From: Pseudomonadota bacterium
GTDB taxonomy: Bacteria; Pseudomonadota; Gammaproteobacteria; Xanthomonadales; Xanthomonadaceae
Length of the DNA: 64,000 bases
Direction of reading: 5' to 3'
NCBI GenBank assembly: GCA_023430045.1
Contig: JAEZCF010000019.1
Location: 42,135-106,134, forward strand
Numbering within the stretch: the stretch's first letter is position 1; each line of letters begins with the position of its first letter. The notes below the pieces were generated by a model. The model was given only the letters and a program-made list of their open reading frames with translations, searched no databases and was not told where the DNA came from. Below are positions 1 through 8,131 of this stretch, piece after piece. A program made the translations under genes and the position numbers.

Positions 1-54
1 ACGAGAGTGACGCCCGTACATCCTGAAGCGTGGCGGCACCCACGCGGCCGTGCG

Positions 55-420
55 TCAACGCGGTGACGGCAGCTCCAGTACCGGTACGAACCCGCCGAAG
101 ATCATCCGCCTGCCGTCGAACGGCATGGGGTTGTGGGCCGGATCCATGCGTGGATCATCCATCATCTTCTGCATGCCTGCATCGCGGGTGGCCTTGTCCG
201 GCCACTCGATCCAGGAAAAGACGATCGTCTCGTCATCCCGGGCCGCCACGGCGCGCTGGAAATCGGTGAGCGTGCCCTGCGGCACGTCGTCTCCCCAGCA
301 CTCCACCACGCGCGTGGCGCCGAATTCCAGGATCAACGAATCGCCGGCATTGGCATGCTCAAGGAATGCCTGCTTGTTGGCGGTCGGCACCGCCAGCACG
401 AAACCATCGATGTAGCTCAT
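55..420 (-). CDS. DUF1428 family protein
   Basis: A 121-residue protein that matches DUF1428 (YbaA-like), small cytoplasmic proteins with a dimeric alpha/beta-barrel (ferredoxin-like) fold and no settled function. Visible family marks are the N-terminal Tyr-Ile-Asp-Gly-Phe-Val, a central Val-Glu-Cys-Trp-Gly-Asp-Asp, the Trp-Ile-Glu-Trp-Pro-Asp-Lys segment, and the C-terminal Phe-Asp-Gly-Arg-Arg-Met-Ile-Phe-Gly-Gly-Phe. The open frame extends 44 codons further upstream, but the start at 420 matches the usual family length and N-terminus. It stands alone and is divergent from the Ax21-like gene. Confidence 0.85.
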   Translation of the reverse strand: MSYIDGFVLAVPTANKQAFLEHANAGDSLILEFGATRVVECWGDDVPQGTLTDFQRAVAARDDETIVFSWIEWPDKATRDAGMQKMMDDPRMDPAHNPMPFDGRRMIFGGFVPVLELPSPR

Positions 421-720
421 GTCTGTTCTCCCGATATGGATACGACAGTGGCCGGGCCGCAAGCGACACGCCTGCGCATCGGCAGCCGGAAACGACAAGC
501 CTGTCGAGGCCATTCGCGCCAGCCTGACGGAGTGTGGACGTGGATTGCACAAGCGGATGTGACAGGCGCGCGTGTATGCCTGAAATCAGCTGAATACCAG
601 CCTAAAACGAGCGTCGCGCTTTCAGGATGTGTTGGGGCGAAAAACGGAAACTTTACATACCCGATTGCGGTGGCGTTCCGCGCCATTGCGACAACATCAG
701 AAAGACAAGAGGTTGTACCC

Positions 721-1293
721 ATGAAGACTTCGCTGATCGCACTGGCCCTTGCCGCTGCCCTGCCGTTCGCTGCCTCGGCCGCCGACAACCTGTCCTACAA
801 CTACGTCGAAGGCGACTACGTAAAGACCAGCGCTGACGGCGGCAAGGCCGAAGGCTGGGGCGTGAAGGGCTCCTATGGCGTGCTGCCGAACATGCATGTG
901 TTCGCCGACTACAGCAAGCAGGAAGTGAAGGCCACCGACGCCGATGTGGACCAGTGGCGCGTGGGCGTGGGCTACAACACCCCGATCGCGGCATCCACCG
1001 ACTTCGTGGCGCGCGCTGCCTACAACAAGTTCGACCCGAAGGATGGCCTGGATTTCAACGGCTACAGCGCCGAAGCCGGCATCCGTACCGCATTCGGCCA
1101 GCATGCCGAGGTGTACGCCATGGCCGGGTATGAGGACTACAGCAAGAAGCACGGCATCAACCCGGAAGGCGAGTGGTACGGCCGCCTGGGCGCACAGGTC
1201 AAGCTGAACCAGAACTGGGGCATCAGCGGCGACCTGAAGATGAACCGCGATGGCGACAAGGAATATTCGGTCGGCCCGCGCTTCTCCTGGTAA
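721..1293 (+). CDS. Ax21-family outer membrane beta-barrel protein
   Basis: A 190-residue outer membrane protein of the Ax21 family found in Xanthomonas and Stenotrophomonas. Residues 1-20 are a clear Sec signal peptide ending Ala-Ser-Ala. The mature part has alternating amphipathic strands rich in Tyr and Gly and ends Phe-Ser-Trp, the aromatic C-terminus recognised by the Bam machinery. The start at 721 is chosen because it opens the signal peptide and has AGAGG upstream. The long open frame before it is a high-GC artefact. The 300 bases between 421 and 720 hold no gene I can support and should carry this promoter. Ax21 was once proposed as a quorum signal; family membership here supports only a secreted or outer membrane role. 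Confidence 0.85.
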   Translation: MKTSLIALALAAALPFAASAADNLSYNYVEGDYVKTSADGGKAEGWGVKGSYGVLPNMHVFADYSKQEVKATDADVDQWRVGVGYNTPIAASTDFVARAAYNKFDPKDGLDFNGYSAEAGIRTAFGQHAEVYAMAGYEDYSKKHGINPEGEWYGRLGAQVKLNQNWGISGDLKMNRDGDKEYSVGPRFSW

Positions 1294-1360
1294 CTGCCGC
1301 GCGTAGTCGCAGCACCTGCCAGCCGTGGCGCATCGAGCATGCGTCGCGGCGGCAGTCAGA

Positions 1361-1396
1361 ATGAAACAGGCCCGGCATTGCCGGGCCTGTTTCATT
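1361..1396. terminator. bidirectional intrinsic terminator
   Basis: A near-perfect inverted repeat: ATGAAACAGGCCCGGC, a 3-base loop, then its complement ending in GTTTCAT. It lies between the convergent Ax21-like gene and the DUF6165 gene. The A-run on one arm and T-run on the other let it act in both directions. Confidence 0.85.
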
Positions 1397-1420
1397 GAGG
1401 ACGAAAGGCAGCGGGCGCGT

Positions 1421-1810
1421 TCATTCCCCCTGGTACTGCTTTTCCTCAACCAGGGCCGAACCGGCCACGCGGTTGATCTCGTTCTTCACCTGCACGCGTT
1501 CGCCATTGGTCTGGTACACGCCGCGCGCCAGCTGCACGAACGCATCGTCGAACTGCTGTGCTGCTTCCTTGTCGCGCAGCTGGTCCTGGATGTCCCACAT
1601 GCGCTCGTTGATCGCCTTCAGCGACTGCTTCAGCGCATCCAGGGCTGGCTGGCTGGCCTGTTGCTTCGCGAACAGCGGCAGCAGGCCACCCAGTTCGGTC
1701 CGCACATTGGCCAGCTTGGTTGCATCGCCGATGCGCTCGGCCTTGATTTCCAGGATGGTGATCTTGTCGATCAGCTCGCCGATCGATACCGGGGTCAGGA
1801 TCGCGTGCAC
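1421..1810 (-). CDS. DUF6165 family protein
   Basis: A 129-residue soluble helical protein matching DUF6165. The typical N-terminal block Pro-Val-Ser-Ile-Gly-Glu-Leu-Ile-Asp-Lys-Ile-Thr-Ile-Leu is followed by Ile-Lys-Ala-Glu-Arg-Ile and a long charged helical region. I place the start at a GTG (1810), six codons before that block, with GGAG just upstream. The open frame continues 14 codons further to 1852. In this family the gene often neighbours glycosyltransferase or LPS genes, but no such neighbour is seen here and function is unknown. Confidence 0.75.
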   Translation of the reverse strand: MHAILTPVSIGELIDKITILEIKAERIGDATKLANVRTELGGLLPLFAKQQASQPALDALKQSLKAINERMWDIQDQLRDKEAAQQFDDAFVQLARGVYQTNGERVQVKNEINRVAGSALVEEKQYQGE

Positions 1811-1858
1811 GCCGTGGCTCCATTGAACAGGCGGGCATGATAGCGCGCCCATCCCCGG

Positions 1859-2326
1859 TCAACCGCGAACGCGCTCCACCAGCCCCTTGAGGAAGTAGCG
1901 CAGCAGCTGGTCGCCGGCACGACGGAAGTTCTTGTGATCGCGCTGGCGGAACACGGCGCTGAGCTCGGGCTTGGTCACCGCGAAGCCGGCACGCTGGAAG
2001 ATGTCCTGCAGGTCGACGTCGCGCAGCTGGAAGGCCACCCGCAGCTTCTTCAGGATCAGGTTGTTGTCGATGCGCGTTTCGATCGCGCGCTGTGGCTGGC
2101 TTTCATCGCGGCCGCGCAGGTGCACGATCAGGCCATCCAGCACGTGTGCCAGGGCGGCATCGCTGCAGGGCTCGAAACCGGGTTCGCTCTCCTGCTTCAG
2201 CCAGGCATTGACCTGTTCGGCGGTGACGGCGAACTCGGGATCGGCCAGTTCGCACAGCACCACGATGTGGTTGTCGCTCAGGTCGAGGGCATAGCGCAGG
2301 CTGCGCAGGACATCGTTGTTGATCAT
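1859..2326 (-). CDS. DUF1456 family (YehS-like) protein
   Basis: A 155-residue protein with the two tandem repeats typical of DUF1456/YehS. Each opens with a Leu-Arg-x-Leu-Arg-Tyr-Ala-Leu or Leu-Arg-Val-Ala-Phe-Gln-Leu helix (around residues 6-13 and 99-106) followed by Asp-Leu-x-Asp. Between them lies Trp-Leu-Lys and an Asp-Gly-Leu-Ile segment. The start at 2326 is the family start (Met-Ile-Asn-Asn-Asp-Val-Leu-Arg). An open frame upstream is ignored. It is cytoplasmic with unknown function, and the preceding DUF6165 gene runs in the same direction 48 bases downstream. Confidence 0.85.
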   Translation of the reverse strand: MINNDVLRSLRYALDLSDNHIVVLCELADPEFAVTAEQVNAWLKQESEPGFEPCSDAALAHVLDGLIVHLRGRDESQPQRAIETRIDNNLILKKLRVAFQLRDVDLQDIFQRAGFAVTKPELSAVFRQRDHKNFRRAGDQLLRYFLKGLVERVRG

Positions 2327-2447
2327 CTTCTTCCACACCGCCGGCACGGCGCGCCGGGACAGGCATTGTAGCGCCCGCCGGTCCGTCATCCTGTTGTCAT
2401 CGAACTGCAGCACAGTGCGCGTCGACCTTTCCAGTCAGGAACCACGG

Positions 2448-2933
2448 ATGCGCGCGCGGATTTCGATGATAGTGCTGGCCGCCGTCCTCGCGGCGCCGGC
2501 ATGGGCGCAGTCGGCCTATGTGCCGCTCGAACAGCGCCTTGGCGCTGCCCGGCTCGCCGAGGTCGGCCTCACCGCGCGTCAGGTGCAGCAGCTGGACAGC
2601 CTGCTGCAGCAGGCCATGATCGGGCAGACCACGCCGGCACCGACTGCTGTCGCAGGCCCCATGGCGGGCGCTGCGCCGGTGCCACCGCCCATGCATATCG
2701 GCCTGGACGAGGGGCCGGTGAAGGCGCGCGCCACAGGACGGATCGAAGGTTGGGAGCCGGGCACGTTGTTTACCCTGGACAATGGCCAGCAATGGCAGGT
2801 GCTGAAAGGCCGCATGACCCTGCGCACGCCTGTCCGGGACCCGCAGATCGAGGTGGTGCCGGGTATTGCCGGGCGCTGGTTCCTGCAGGTGGACCCGGAC
2901 CTGCCCAAGGCGCGCGTATACCGCGTGCGCTGA
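2448..2933 (+). CDS. small secreted protein, hypothetical
   Basis: A 161-residue exported protein with a Sec signal peptide of about 20 residues ending Ala-Trp-Ala-Gln. The mature part begins with a short helical stretch, then a Pro/Ala-rich linker (about residues 60-85). It ends in a beta-rich C-terminal half containing Trp-Glu-Pro-Gly-Thr and Gly-Gln-Gln-Trp-Gln-Val-Leu. I do not recognise the family. It is expected in the periplasm or envelope, divergent from the DUF1456 gene and 79 bases upstream of the SDR gene. Confidence 0.7.
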   Translation: MRARISMIVLAAVLAAPAWAQSAYVPLEQRLGAARLAEVGLTARQVQQLDSLLQQAMIGQTTPAPTAVAGPMAGAAPVPPPMHIGLDEGPVKARATGRIEGWEPGTLFTLDNGQQWQVLKGRMTLRTPVRDPQIEVVPGIAGRWFLQVDPDLPKARVYRVR

Positions 2934-3012
2934 CGCAACGTGGACACAGCCAGCGCAGCGGCAGGTAGACAGTGACAGAATGTGCGTCTGGTTCCTGCTG
3001 GAGTTCTGCCTG

Positions 3013-3765
3013 ATGACCCGTACCGCCCTGATCACCGGTGCCACTTCCGGCTTCGGTGCCGCTGCCGTTCACCGCTTTGCGAAAGCGGGCTGGAAGGTGA
3101 TCGCCACCGGCCGTCGCGGCGAGCGCCTGCAGCCGCTGGTGCAGACCTACGGTGCCGACCGGGTGCATGCCGCCGTGTTCGACGTGCGCGATGGCGTGGC
3201 GATGGAAGCCGCACTGGCCGCGCTGCCGCCGGAATTCGCGCAGATCGACCTGCTGGTCAACAATGCCGGTCTGGCGCAGGGGACCGCGCCGGCCCAGCAT
3301 GCCAGCCTGGAAGACTGGCGCACGATGATCGATACCAACGTCACCGCGCTGGTTACCCTGACCCATCGCCTGCTTCCGCAGCTTGTGCAGCGGAAGGGCG
3401 CGATCATCAACATCTCTTCGGTGGCAGGGGTCTATCCGTATCCGGGCGGGAACGCGTACGGCGGCACCAAGGCATTCGTCAGCCAGTTCTCGCTGGGCCT
3501 GCGCTCGGACCTGCACGGTACCGGCGTACGTGTGACGACGATCGAACCGGGCATGGCCGAAACCGAATTCACCGTGGTCCGTACGCATGGCGACCAGCTG
3601 GCGTCGGACAAGCTCTATACCGGCGCCAATCCGATGACCTCCGAGGACATCGCCGAGCAGATCTTCTGGGTAGCCAGCCTGCCGCCGCACCTGAACATCA
3701 ACCGCCTGGAGCTGATGCCGGTCAGCCAGTCCTTCGCCGGTTTCCAGGTCGCCCGCGAGGGCTGA
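3013..3765 (+). CDS. SDR-family NADP-dependent oxidoreductase (YdfG-like)
   Basis: A 250-residue classical short-chain dehydrogenase. The cofactor motif Thr-Gly-Ala-Thr-Ser-Gly-Phe-Gly lies near residue 8, and Arg residues after the second strand (Thr-Gly-Arg-Arg) favour NADP(H). Asn-Asn-Ala-Gly is near residue 83. The active site has Ser in Ile-Ser-Ser-Val-Ala-Gly and Tyr-x-x-x-Lys in Tyr-Gly-Gly-Thr-Lys. The overall sequence resembles the serine/3-hydroxy acid dehydrogenase YdfG, but the substrate cannot be proven from sequence. The start at 3013 places the cofactor motif at the normal distance from the N-terminus. Confidence 0.85.
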   Translation: MTRTALITGATSGFGAAAVHRFAKAGWKVIATGRRGERLQPLVQTYGADRVHAAVFDVRDGVAMEAALAALPPEFAQIDLLVNNAGLAQGTAPAQHASLEDWRTMIDTNVTALVTLTHRLLPQLVQRKGAIINISSVAGVYPYPGGNAYGGTKAFVSQFSLGLRSDLHGTGVRVTTIEPGMAETEFTVVRTHGDQLASDKLYTGANPMTSEDIAEQIFWVASLPPHLNINRLELMPVSQSFAGFQVAREG

Positions 3766-3845
3766 CCTGGCCAGTGGCGCCCGCTGCGGGCGGGCATCTT
3801 CGGGGGGAAATCCTGGCGGCGCGGAGTGCCGGCCAGAGGGCCGCG

Positions 3846-4712
3846 TTATTGGGCCTTGATGGCCATCGCCTGCAGGCCGGTGCCATCCAGCTTCTGCTTG
3901 GCATCGGACAGTTCGCCGGCGGTGCCATAGGGCCCCATGCGCACGCGGTACACCGTCCGGCCATTGATTTCGGCCGATTCCACGCGCGCGGCCAGGCCGA
4001 TCATCGCCAGCTTCGCCTTGGTGGCTTCGGCATCGCCGGAGGCGCCGAACGCTCCGGCCTGGAGGATGTAACGCACGTTGCCAGCGGCAGGTGCTGTCGC
4101 CGTTGCAGCCTGGCCCGGGGCGGGTGCGGTCGCGGCGGGGACCGTTGCGGCAGGCGCGCGGTTGCTGGCCGTTGCCGCCTCGCCGAGCGGCGCAGGCAGC
4201 GAAGCGGGGCTGTTCGTTGCGGTACTGGCCACGGCCGTGCTGGCCGTGGTGGTCGCCGCCGTGGATGTCGGCGCGGGTGCCGCCGCAGCCGGTACGGGCC
4301 TGCCTTCCAGGGCCGCCTGCGCACGCTGTGCCTCGCTGCGGGCGCGGCGCTGGTCTTCAGCCCGGGCGCTGGCGGCAAGTTCCGCGTCGGACATTTCCAC
4401 TTCCTTGCCCGGCAGCAGGGTATAGAAATCGTACTGGGTAGCCGCTGGCCTGGCCGGTTCGGCCGGCTTCGGGGCAGGCGCATCCACCTGCGTACCGACA
4501 TCCTCGTCGGCCTGCGCCACCGGCGCCGGTTGCGCGTTCGGGTCCGGTCGCGGTCCTGCGCGCAGGAAACCGTCCGCATCGCCCTTGAACAGGTTCGGCG
4601 CGGCCAGGAAGACCACGGCGGCGATGGCAACGCCTGCGACCAGCCACACCCATCCGGGCGTTCCCTGGCTGTTGTTGCGCCGTGCCTGGCTCTTGCCGCG
4701 TCGTGCTGCCAT
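3846..4712 (-). CDS. SPOR-domain membrane protein (FtsN-like)
   Basis: A 288-residue inner membrane protein with a short basic cytoplasmic N-terminus, one transmembrane helix (about residues 21-40), a long periplasmic Ala/Pro/Thr-rich linker, and a C-terminal SPOR domain (about 212-288). SPOR domains bind denuded septal peptidoglycan, so a role in cell division or the septal envelope is likely. The size and layout resemble FtsN-type proteins. It lies 26 bases downstream of argS in the same direction, so the two are probably cotranscribed, an arrangement common in gammaproteobacteria. Confidence 0.85.
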   Translation of the reverse strand: MAARRGKSQARRNNSQGTPGWVWLVAGVAIAAVVFLAAPNLFKGDADGFLRAGPRPDPNAQPAPVAQADEDVGTQVDAPAPKPAEPARPAATQYDFYTLLPGKEVEMSDAELAASARAEDQRRARSEAQRAQAALEGRPVPAAAAPAPTSTAATTTASTAVASTATNSPASLPAPLGEAATASNRAPAATVPAATAPAPGQAATATAPAAGNVRYILQAGAFGASGDAEATKAKLAMIGLAARVESAEINGRTVYRVRMGPYGTAGELSDAKQKLDGTGLQAMAIKAQ

Positions 4713-4738
4713 GTCTACTGCTTCTCCGGTCCGGTTGA

Positions 4739-6427
4739 TTACATTTTTTCAGGGGCGCCAACGCCCAGCAGCTGCAGGCCATTGGCCAGCACCTGGCGCG
4801 TGGCGCGGGCGAGGGTGAGTCTTGCGTTGCGTTCGCCGGCATCTTCAACCAGCACCGGCGTCCCGTGATACCACGTGTGGAAAGCATGCGCCAATTCACG
4901 AAGATATTGCGCGATCAAGTGGGGTTCGAGCGCGATACCCGCTGCCTCGACCACTTCCGGATAGCGCGACATTTCGTTCATCAGGTTCAGCGACGCCACG
5001 TCGTCAAGCGTGTTCAGCCCCGCGATGCCCTGTTCGGGGGCGTACGTCAGGCCCTTTTCCTGCGCCTGGCGCAGCAGGCTGCAGACGCGGGCGTGCGCAT
5101 ACTGCACGTAGAACACCGGGTTGTCGTTGCTCTGCTGGCGTGCCAGGTCGATGTCGAAGGTCAGCTGGGAGTCGGGCTTGCGCGCGATGAGGAACCAGCG
5201 GGTTGCATCGCGCCCAGCCTCTTCGATCAGGTCGCGCAGGGTGAAATAGCTGCCGGCGCGCTTGGAAAGCTTCACTTCCTCGCCACCGCGCATCACCGTC
5301 ACCATCTGGTGCAGCACGTACTCCGGCCAGCCCTGCGGTATGCCCACTTCCATCGCCTGCAGGCCGGCGCGCACACGTGCCAGCGAACCGTGGTGGTCGG
5401 CGCCCAGTTCGGTGATGGCGCGCTCGTAGCCGCGCTGCCACTTGGAGAGGTGGTAGGCAACATCGGGCACGAAATAGGTGAACGTGCCGTCGGACTTGCG
5501 CATCACGCGGTCCTTGTCGTCACCGAAATCGGTCGAACGCAGCCACAGTGCGCCACCTTCCTCGTAGGTATGGCCGGATTCCTGCAGCCGGGCCACCGCT
5601 TCGGCGACCTTGCCATCGCTGTACAGCGAGCTTTCCAGGAAGTAGATGTCGAAATCCACGCCGAATGCGGCCAGGTCCAGGTTCTGCTCGTTGCGCAGCC
5701 AGGCGACGGCGAAGCGGCGGATCGCGGACATGTCCTGCGGATCCCTGGCACCGACCACGGGAGTACCTTCCAGGTCCACGCTGGCGCCCTGCATGTAGGC
5801 ATCGGCGACGTCCTGGATGTAATCGCCGCGGTAGCCACCTTCCGGCCAGCCTGCTTCGTCGGGTTTGATGCCCATCAGCCGCGCCTGCGTGGACAGTGCG
5901 AGGTTCTCGATCTGCACGCCTGCGTCGTTGTAATAGAACTCGCGCTTGGCGTTCCAGCCGTTGGCATCGAGCACGCGCGCGATGCAGTCGCCGATGGCGG
6001 CCGCGCGACCATGGCCGACATGCAGCGGCCCGGTGGGGTTGGCCGACACATATTCCACGCCTACCGTGCGGCCATTGCCGGACAGGTTGCGACCGTAGTC
6101 GGCGCCTTCCTTGAGGGCGCTGGCCGCTTCGCGCTGGAAAGCGCTGGCAGCGAGGTGGAAGTTGATGAACCCCGGCCCGGCGATCTCGATCCTGCTGACA
6201 TCGGCGCTCTTCGGCAGGGCGTCCAGCAGGGCCTGGGCGAGGGCGCGCGGATTGCTGCGCGCAGCCTTGGCCAGCAGCATCGCGGCATTGGTGGCAAAAT
6301 CGCCATGGTCGCGGGTCTTCGGGCGTTCGACCACGAATTCCGGCGGCAGGGTGTCGGCGGGCAGGGTGCCATTGGCGCGCAGGGCTTCGATGCCTTGGCT
6401 GATCAGGGCGCGGAGGAAGTTTTTCAC
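4739..6427 (-). CDS. argS: arginyl-tRNA synthetase
   Basis: A 562-residue class I aminoacyl-tRNA synthetase that charges tRNA-Arg. It has an N-terminal additional domain (about residues 1-110), the HIGH-type motif as His-Val-Gly-His in Asn-Pro-Thr-Gly-Pro-Leu-His-Val-Gly-His, and a KMSKS-type loop as Leu-Ser-Lys-Arg. A DALR anticodon-binding domain (about the last 110 residues) includes the typical Ala-His-Ala-Arg-Val-Cys-Ser segment. I chose the GTG at 6427 because it gives the usual family N-terminus and length. The frame remains open 12 codons further to 6463. Confidence 0.95.
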   Translation of the reverse strand: MKNFLRALISQGIEALRANGTLPADTLPPEFVVERPKTRDHGDFATNAAMLLAKAARSNPRALAQALLDALPKSADVSRIEIAGPGFINFHLAASAFQREAASALKEGADYGRNLSGNGRTVGVEYVSANPTGPLHVGHGRAAAIGDCIARVLDANGWNAKREFYYNDAGVQIENLALSTQARLMGIKPDEAGWPEGGYRGDYIQDVADAYMQGASVDLEGTPVVGARDPQDMSAIRRFAVAWLRNEQNLDLAAFGVDFDIYFLESSLYSDGKVAEAVARLQESGHTYEEGGALWLRSTDFGDDKDRVMRKSDGTFTYFVPDVAYHLSKWQRGYERAITELGADHHGSLARVRAGLQAMEVGIPQGWPEYVLHQMVTVMRGGEEVKLSKRAGSYFTLRDLIEEAGRDATRWFLIARKPDSQLTFDIDLARQQSNDNPVFYVQYAHARVCSLLRQAQEKGLTYAPEQGIAGLNTLDDVASLNLMNEMSRYPEVVEAAGIALEPHLIAQYLRELAHAFHTWYHGTPVLVEDAGERNARLTLARATRQVLANGLQLLGVGAPEKM

Positions 6428-6568
6428 GAGGCCTGCTGATGGTTGAGCGGCGGAATCCCCCATTTTAGCCGATCTGCCCGCCTCGGGCGGGGCCTTGGCA
6501 TCCTTCGGCAGGCTGGGACTCAGGCATATGCCGGCCTGCCGTCGCTTGGCGGGCCGGGTGGCGGCTGC

Positions 6569-7249
6569 TCAGGAGAGCCAGCCGCGTTCAGCGAAGGACA
6601 CCGGCCGGCCTTCTCCCACCACCAGGTGGTCCAGCAGTTTGATGTCCAGCAGGGCCAGGGCGCGCTGCAGTTCGGTGGTGACAACGCGATCGGCCTGCGA
6701 AGGTTCCGGGTTGCCGGAGGGATGGTTATGGCTGACGATCACGGACACGGCGTTCAGGGCCAACGCGCGACGCGCGACTTCCCGGGGGTGGACCGATGCC
6801 GTATTCACCGTGCCGTGGAACAGTTCCTCACAGGCCAGCAGGCGATGCTGGCTGTCCAGGAACAGCGCGACGAACACTTCGTTCGGCCGGCCGCGCAGCC
6901 GGTGCTGCAGATAGCGCGCTGCTACTCCGGCCGAACTGCCCACGCACTCCTTTTCGCTCAGGCGTGCCTGCAGGTGACGCTGCGCCAGCTCCAGTGCGGC
7001 CACCAGCGTGCAGCTGCGGGCCGGTCCAAGTCCCGGCAACCGTGACAGTCCGGCGGCAGGCAGGTCCAGCAGGCAGCGCAGCGGGCCATGTTCGACCAGC
7101 AGGTGGCGGGCAGTCTGTACCGCGTCGCGGCCGCGGGTACCCGAGCCGAGGAACAACGCCAGCAGCTCGGCGTCCGACAGGGTGCCGGGACCATGTGCGA
7201 GCAGGCGTTCACGGGGGCGTTCCTGCGAGGGCCAGTCCTGGATCGTCAT
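6569..7249 (-). CDS. radC: RadC/JAMM-domain protein
   Basis: A 226-residue RadC family protein. The N-terminal helix-hairpin-helix part contains Leu-Pro-Gly-Leu-Gly-Pro-Ala (about residues 70-76). The C-terminal JAB/JAMM metalloprotease-like domain has His-Asn-His-Pro-Ser-Gly-Asn followed by Asp at the expected spacing, the intact zinc motif. The name comes from an old DNA repair assignment; the biochemical role is not settled. The start at 7249 is the usual family start, and an upstream open extension is ignored. The gene is downstream of, and in the same direction as, the response regulator gene. Confidence 0.9.
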   Translation of the reverse strand: MTIQDWPSQERPRERLLAHGPGTLSDAELLALFLGSGTRGRDAVQTARHLLVEHGPLRCLLDLPAAGLSRLPGLGPARSCTLVAALELAQRHLQARLSEKECVGSSAGVAARYLQHRLRGRPNEVFVALFLDSQHRLLACEELFHGTVNTASVHPREVARRALALNAVSVIVSHNHPSGNPEPSQADRVVTTELQRALALLDIKLLDHLVVGEGRPVSFAERGWLS

Positions 7250-7307
7250 GGGACGAGCATGCTCCGGCACCCACTGCCATGCGATCAGGCGGCGCCCCCC
7301 GCCCAGC

Positions 7308-7967
7308 TCAGGAAGGCTCGCTGCCGCTGATCGGGTAAGCCCGCAGAAAGGCATGCAGCTCGTGGTTTCCGTTCAGCCCCAGCTTGCGCATCGCATCGGA
7401 TTTCTGCCGGCTCACGGTCTTGGGGCTGCGGCCCCGTCGCTGCGCGATCGTGTTGATGTTCAAGCCGTTGCGCAGCCCTTCAAGCACCTCCCGTTCGCCC
7501 CGCGACAGTGAGGCGGGGCTGCCGCGGTGGGAGAGGTCGCGCTCACGCAGGTGCGAACGCAGGTTCTGCGATACATAGGTCTGGTCGGCGGCGGCGCTGC
7601 GTACCGCCGCAGCCAGTTCCTCGAAGTCCGCCGCCTTGTCCAGCGCGCCCCGTGCGCCACGGCGCAGCAGCGTGGCCAGTACGCTGGGGCTGGCGGTAGC
7701 GGTCAGCACGACCACAGGCAGCTGCGGATGGGTCCGGCGGATGTGGTCGAGCAGTTCGGGCCCATCCAGGCCTTCGCCCGGCATGCTCAGGTCGGTCAGC
7801 ACCACGTCGCAGGGTTGTTGCTGCAGCAGGGCCATCAGGGAGCGGCCGCCGGGGGCTTCGCCCACCACGTCGATCTGCGCGTTGCGCAGCAGGACGCGGG
7901 CACCGTGCAGGATGATCGGGTGGTCGTCGGCGATGATGGTGCGTATGAACACGGGGCGCTCCTGCAT
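7308..7967 (-). CDS. NarL/FixJ-family response regulator
   Basis: A 219-residue two-component response regulator. The receiver domain (about residues 8-125) has the acidic pair Asp-Asp after Thr-Ile-Ile-Ala, a phospho-acceptor Asp in Leu-Thr-Asp-Leu-Ser-Met-Pro, Thr in Val-Leu-Thr-Ala, and Lys in Leu-Asp-Lys-Ala. The C-terminal LuxR-type helix-turn-helix (about 150-210) has Ser-Arg-Gly-Glu-Arg-Glu-Val-Leu and Ser-Pro-Lys-Thr-Val-Ser. The receiver and the Arg-Gln-Lys-Ser tail of the helix-turn-helix resemble RcsB-type orphan regulators. No sensor kinase is adjacent, and the targets cannot be told. Confidence 0.9.
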   Translation of the reverse strand: MQERPVFIRTIIADDHPIILHGARVLLRNAQIDVVGEAPGGRSLMALLQQQPCDVVLTDLSMPGEGLDGPELLDHIRRTHPQLPVVVLTATASPSVLATLLRRGARGALDKAADFEELAAAVRSAAADQTYVSQNLRSHLRERDLSHRGSPASLSRGEREVLEGLRNGLNINTIAQRRGRSPKTVSRQKSDAMRKLGLNGNHELHAFLRAYPISGSEPS

Positions 7968-8131
7968 CAGGATGGAACCGCTGGCGGCGAGCGGGGGCCG
8001 TCATGGCCGCGTCGGTCATTCTGGATCGCTTGTCGTACATGTACTTATGTCCGCCGGTCATATCCGGCGCCATACGGCGATAACTGGCCCTTCGGGTAAG
8101 CTAATGCCTTTGCGTGCATAGGATTTTCCCG

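Noticed and set aside
2982..6439. Long plus-strand frames at 2982-4868 and 4865-6439
   Set aside because: They are shadows of the SDR gene and of the SPOR-domain and argS genes. The true genes show motifs and normal lengths.
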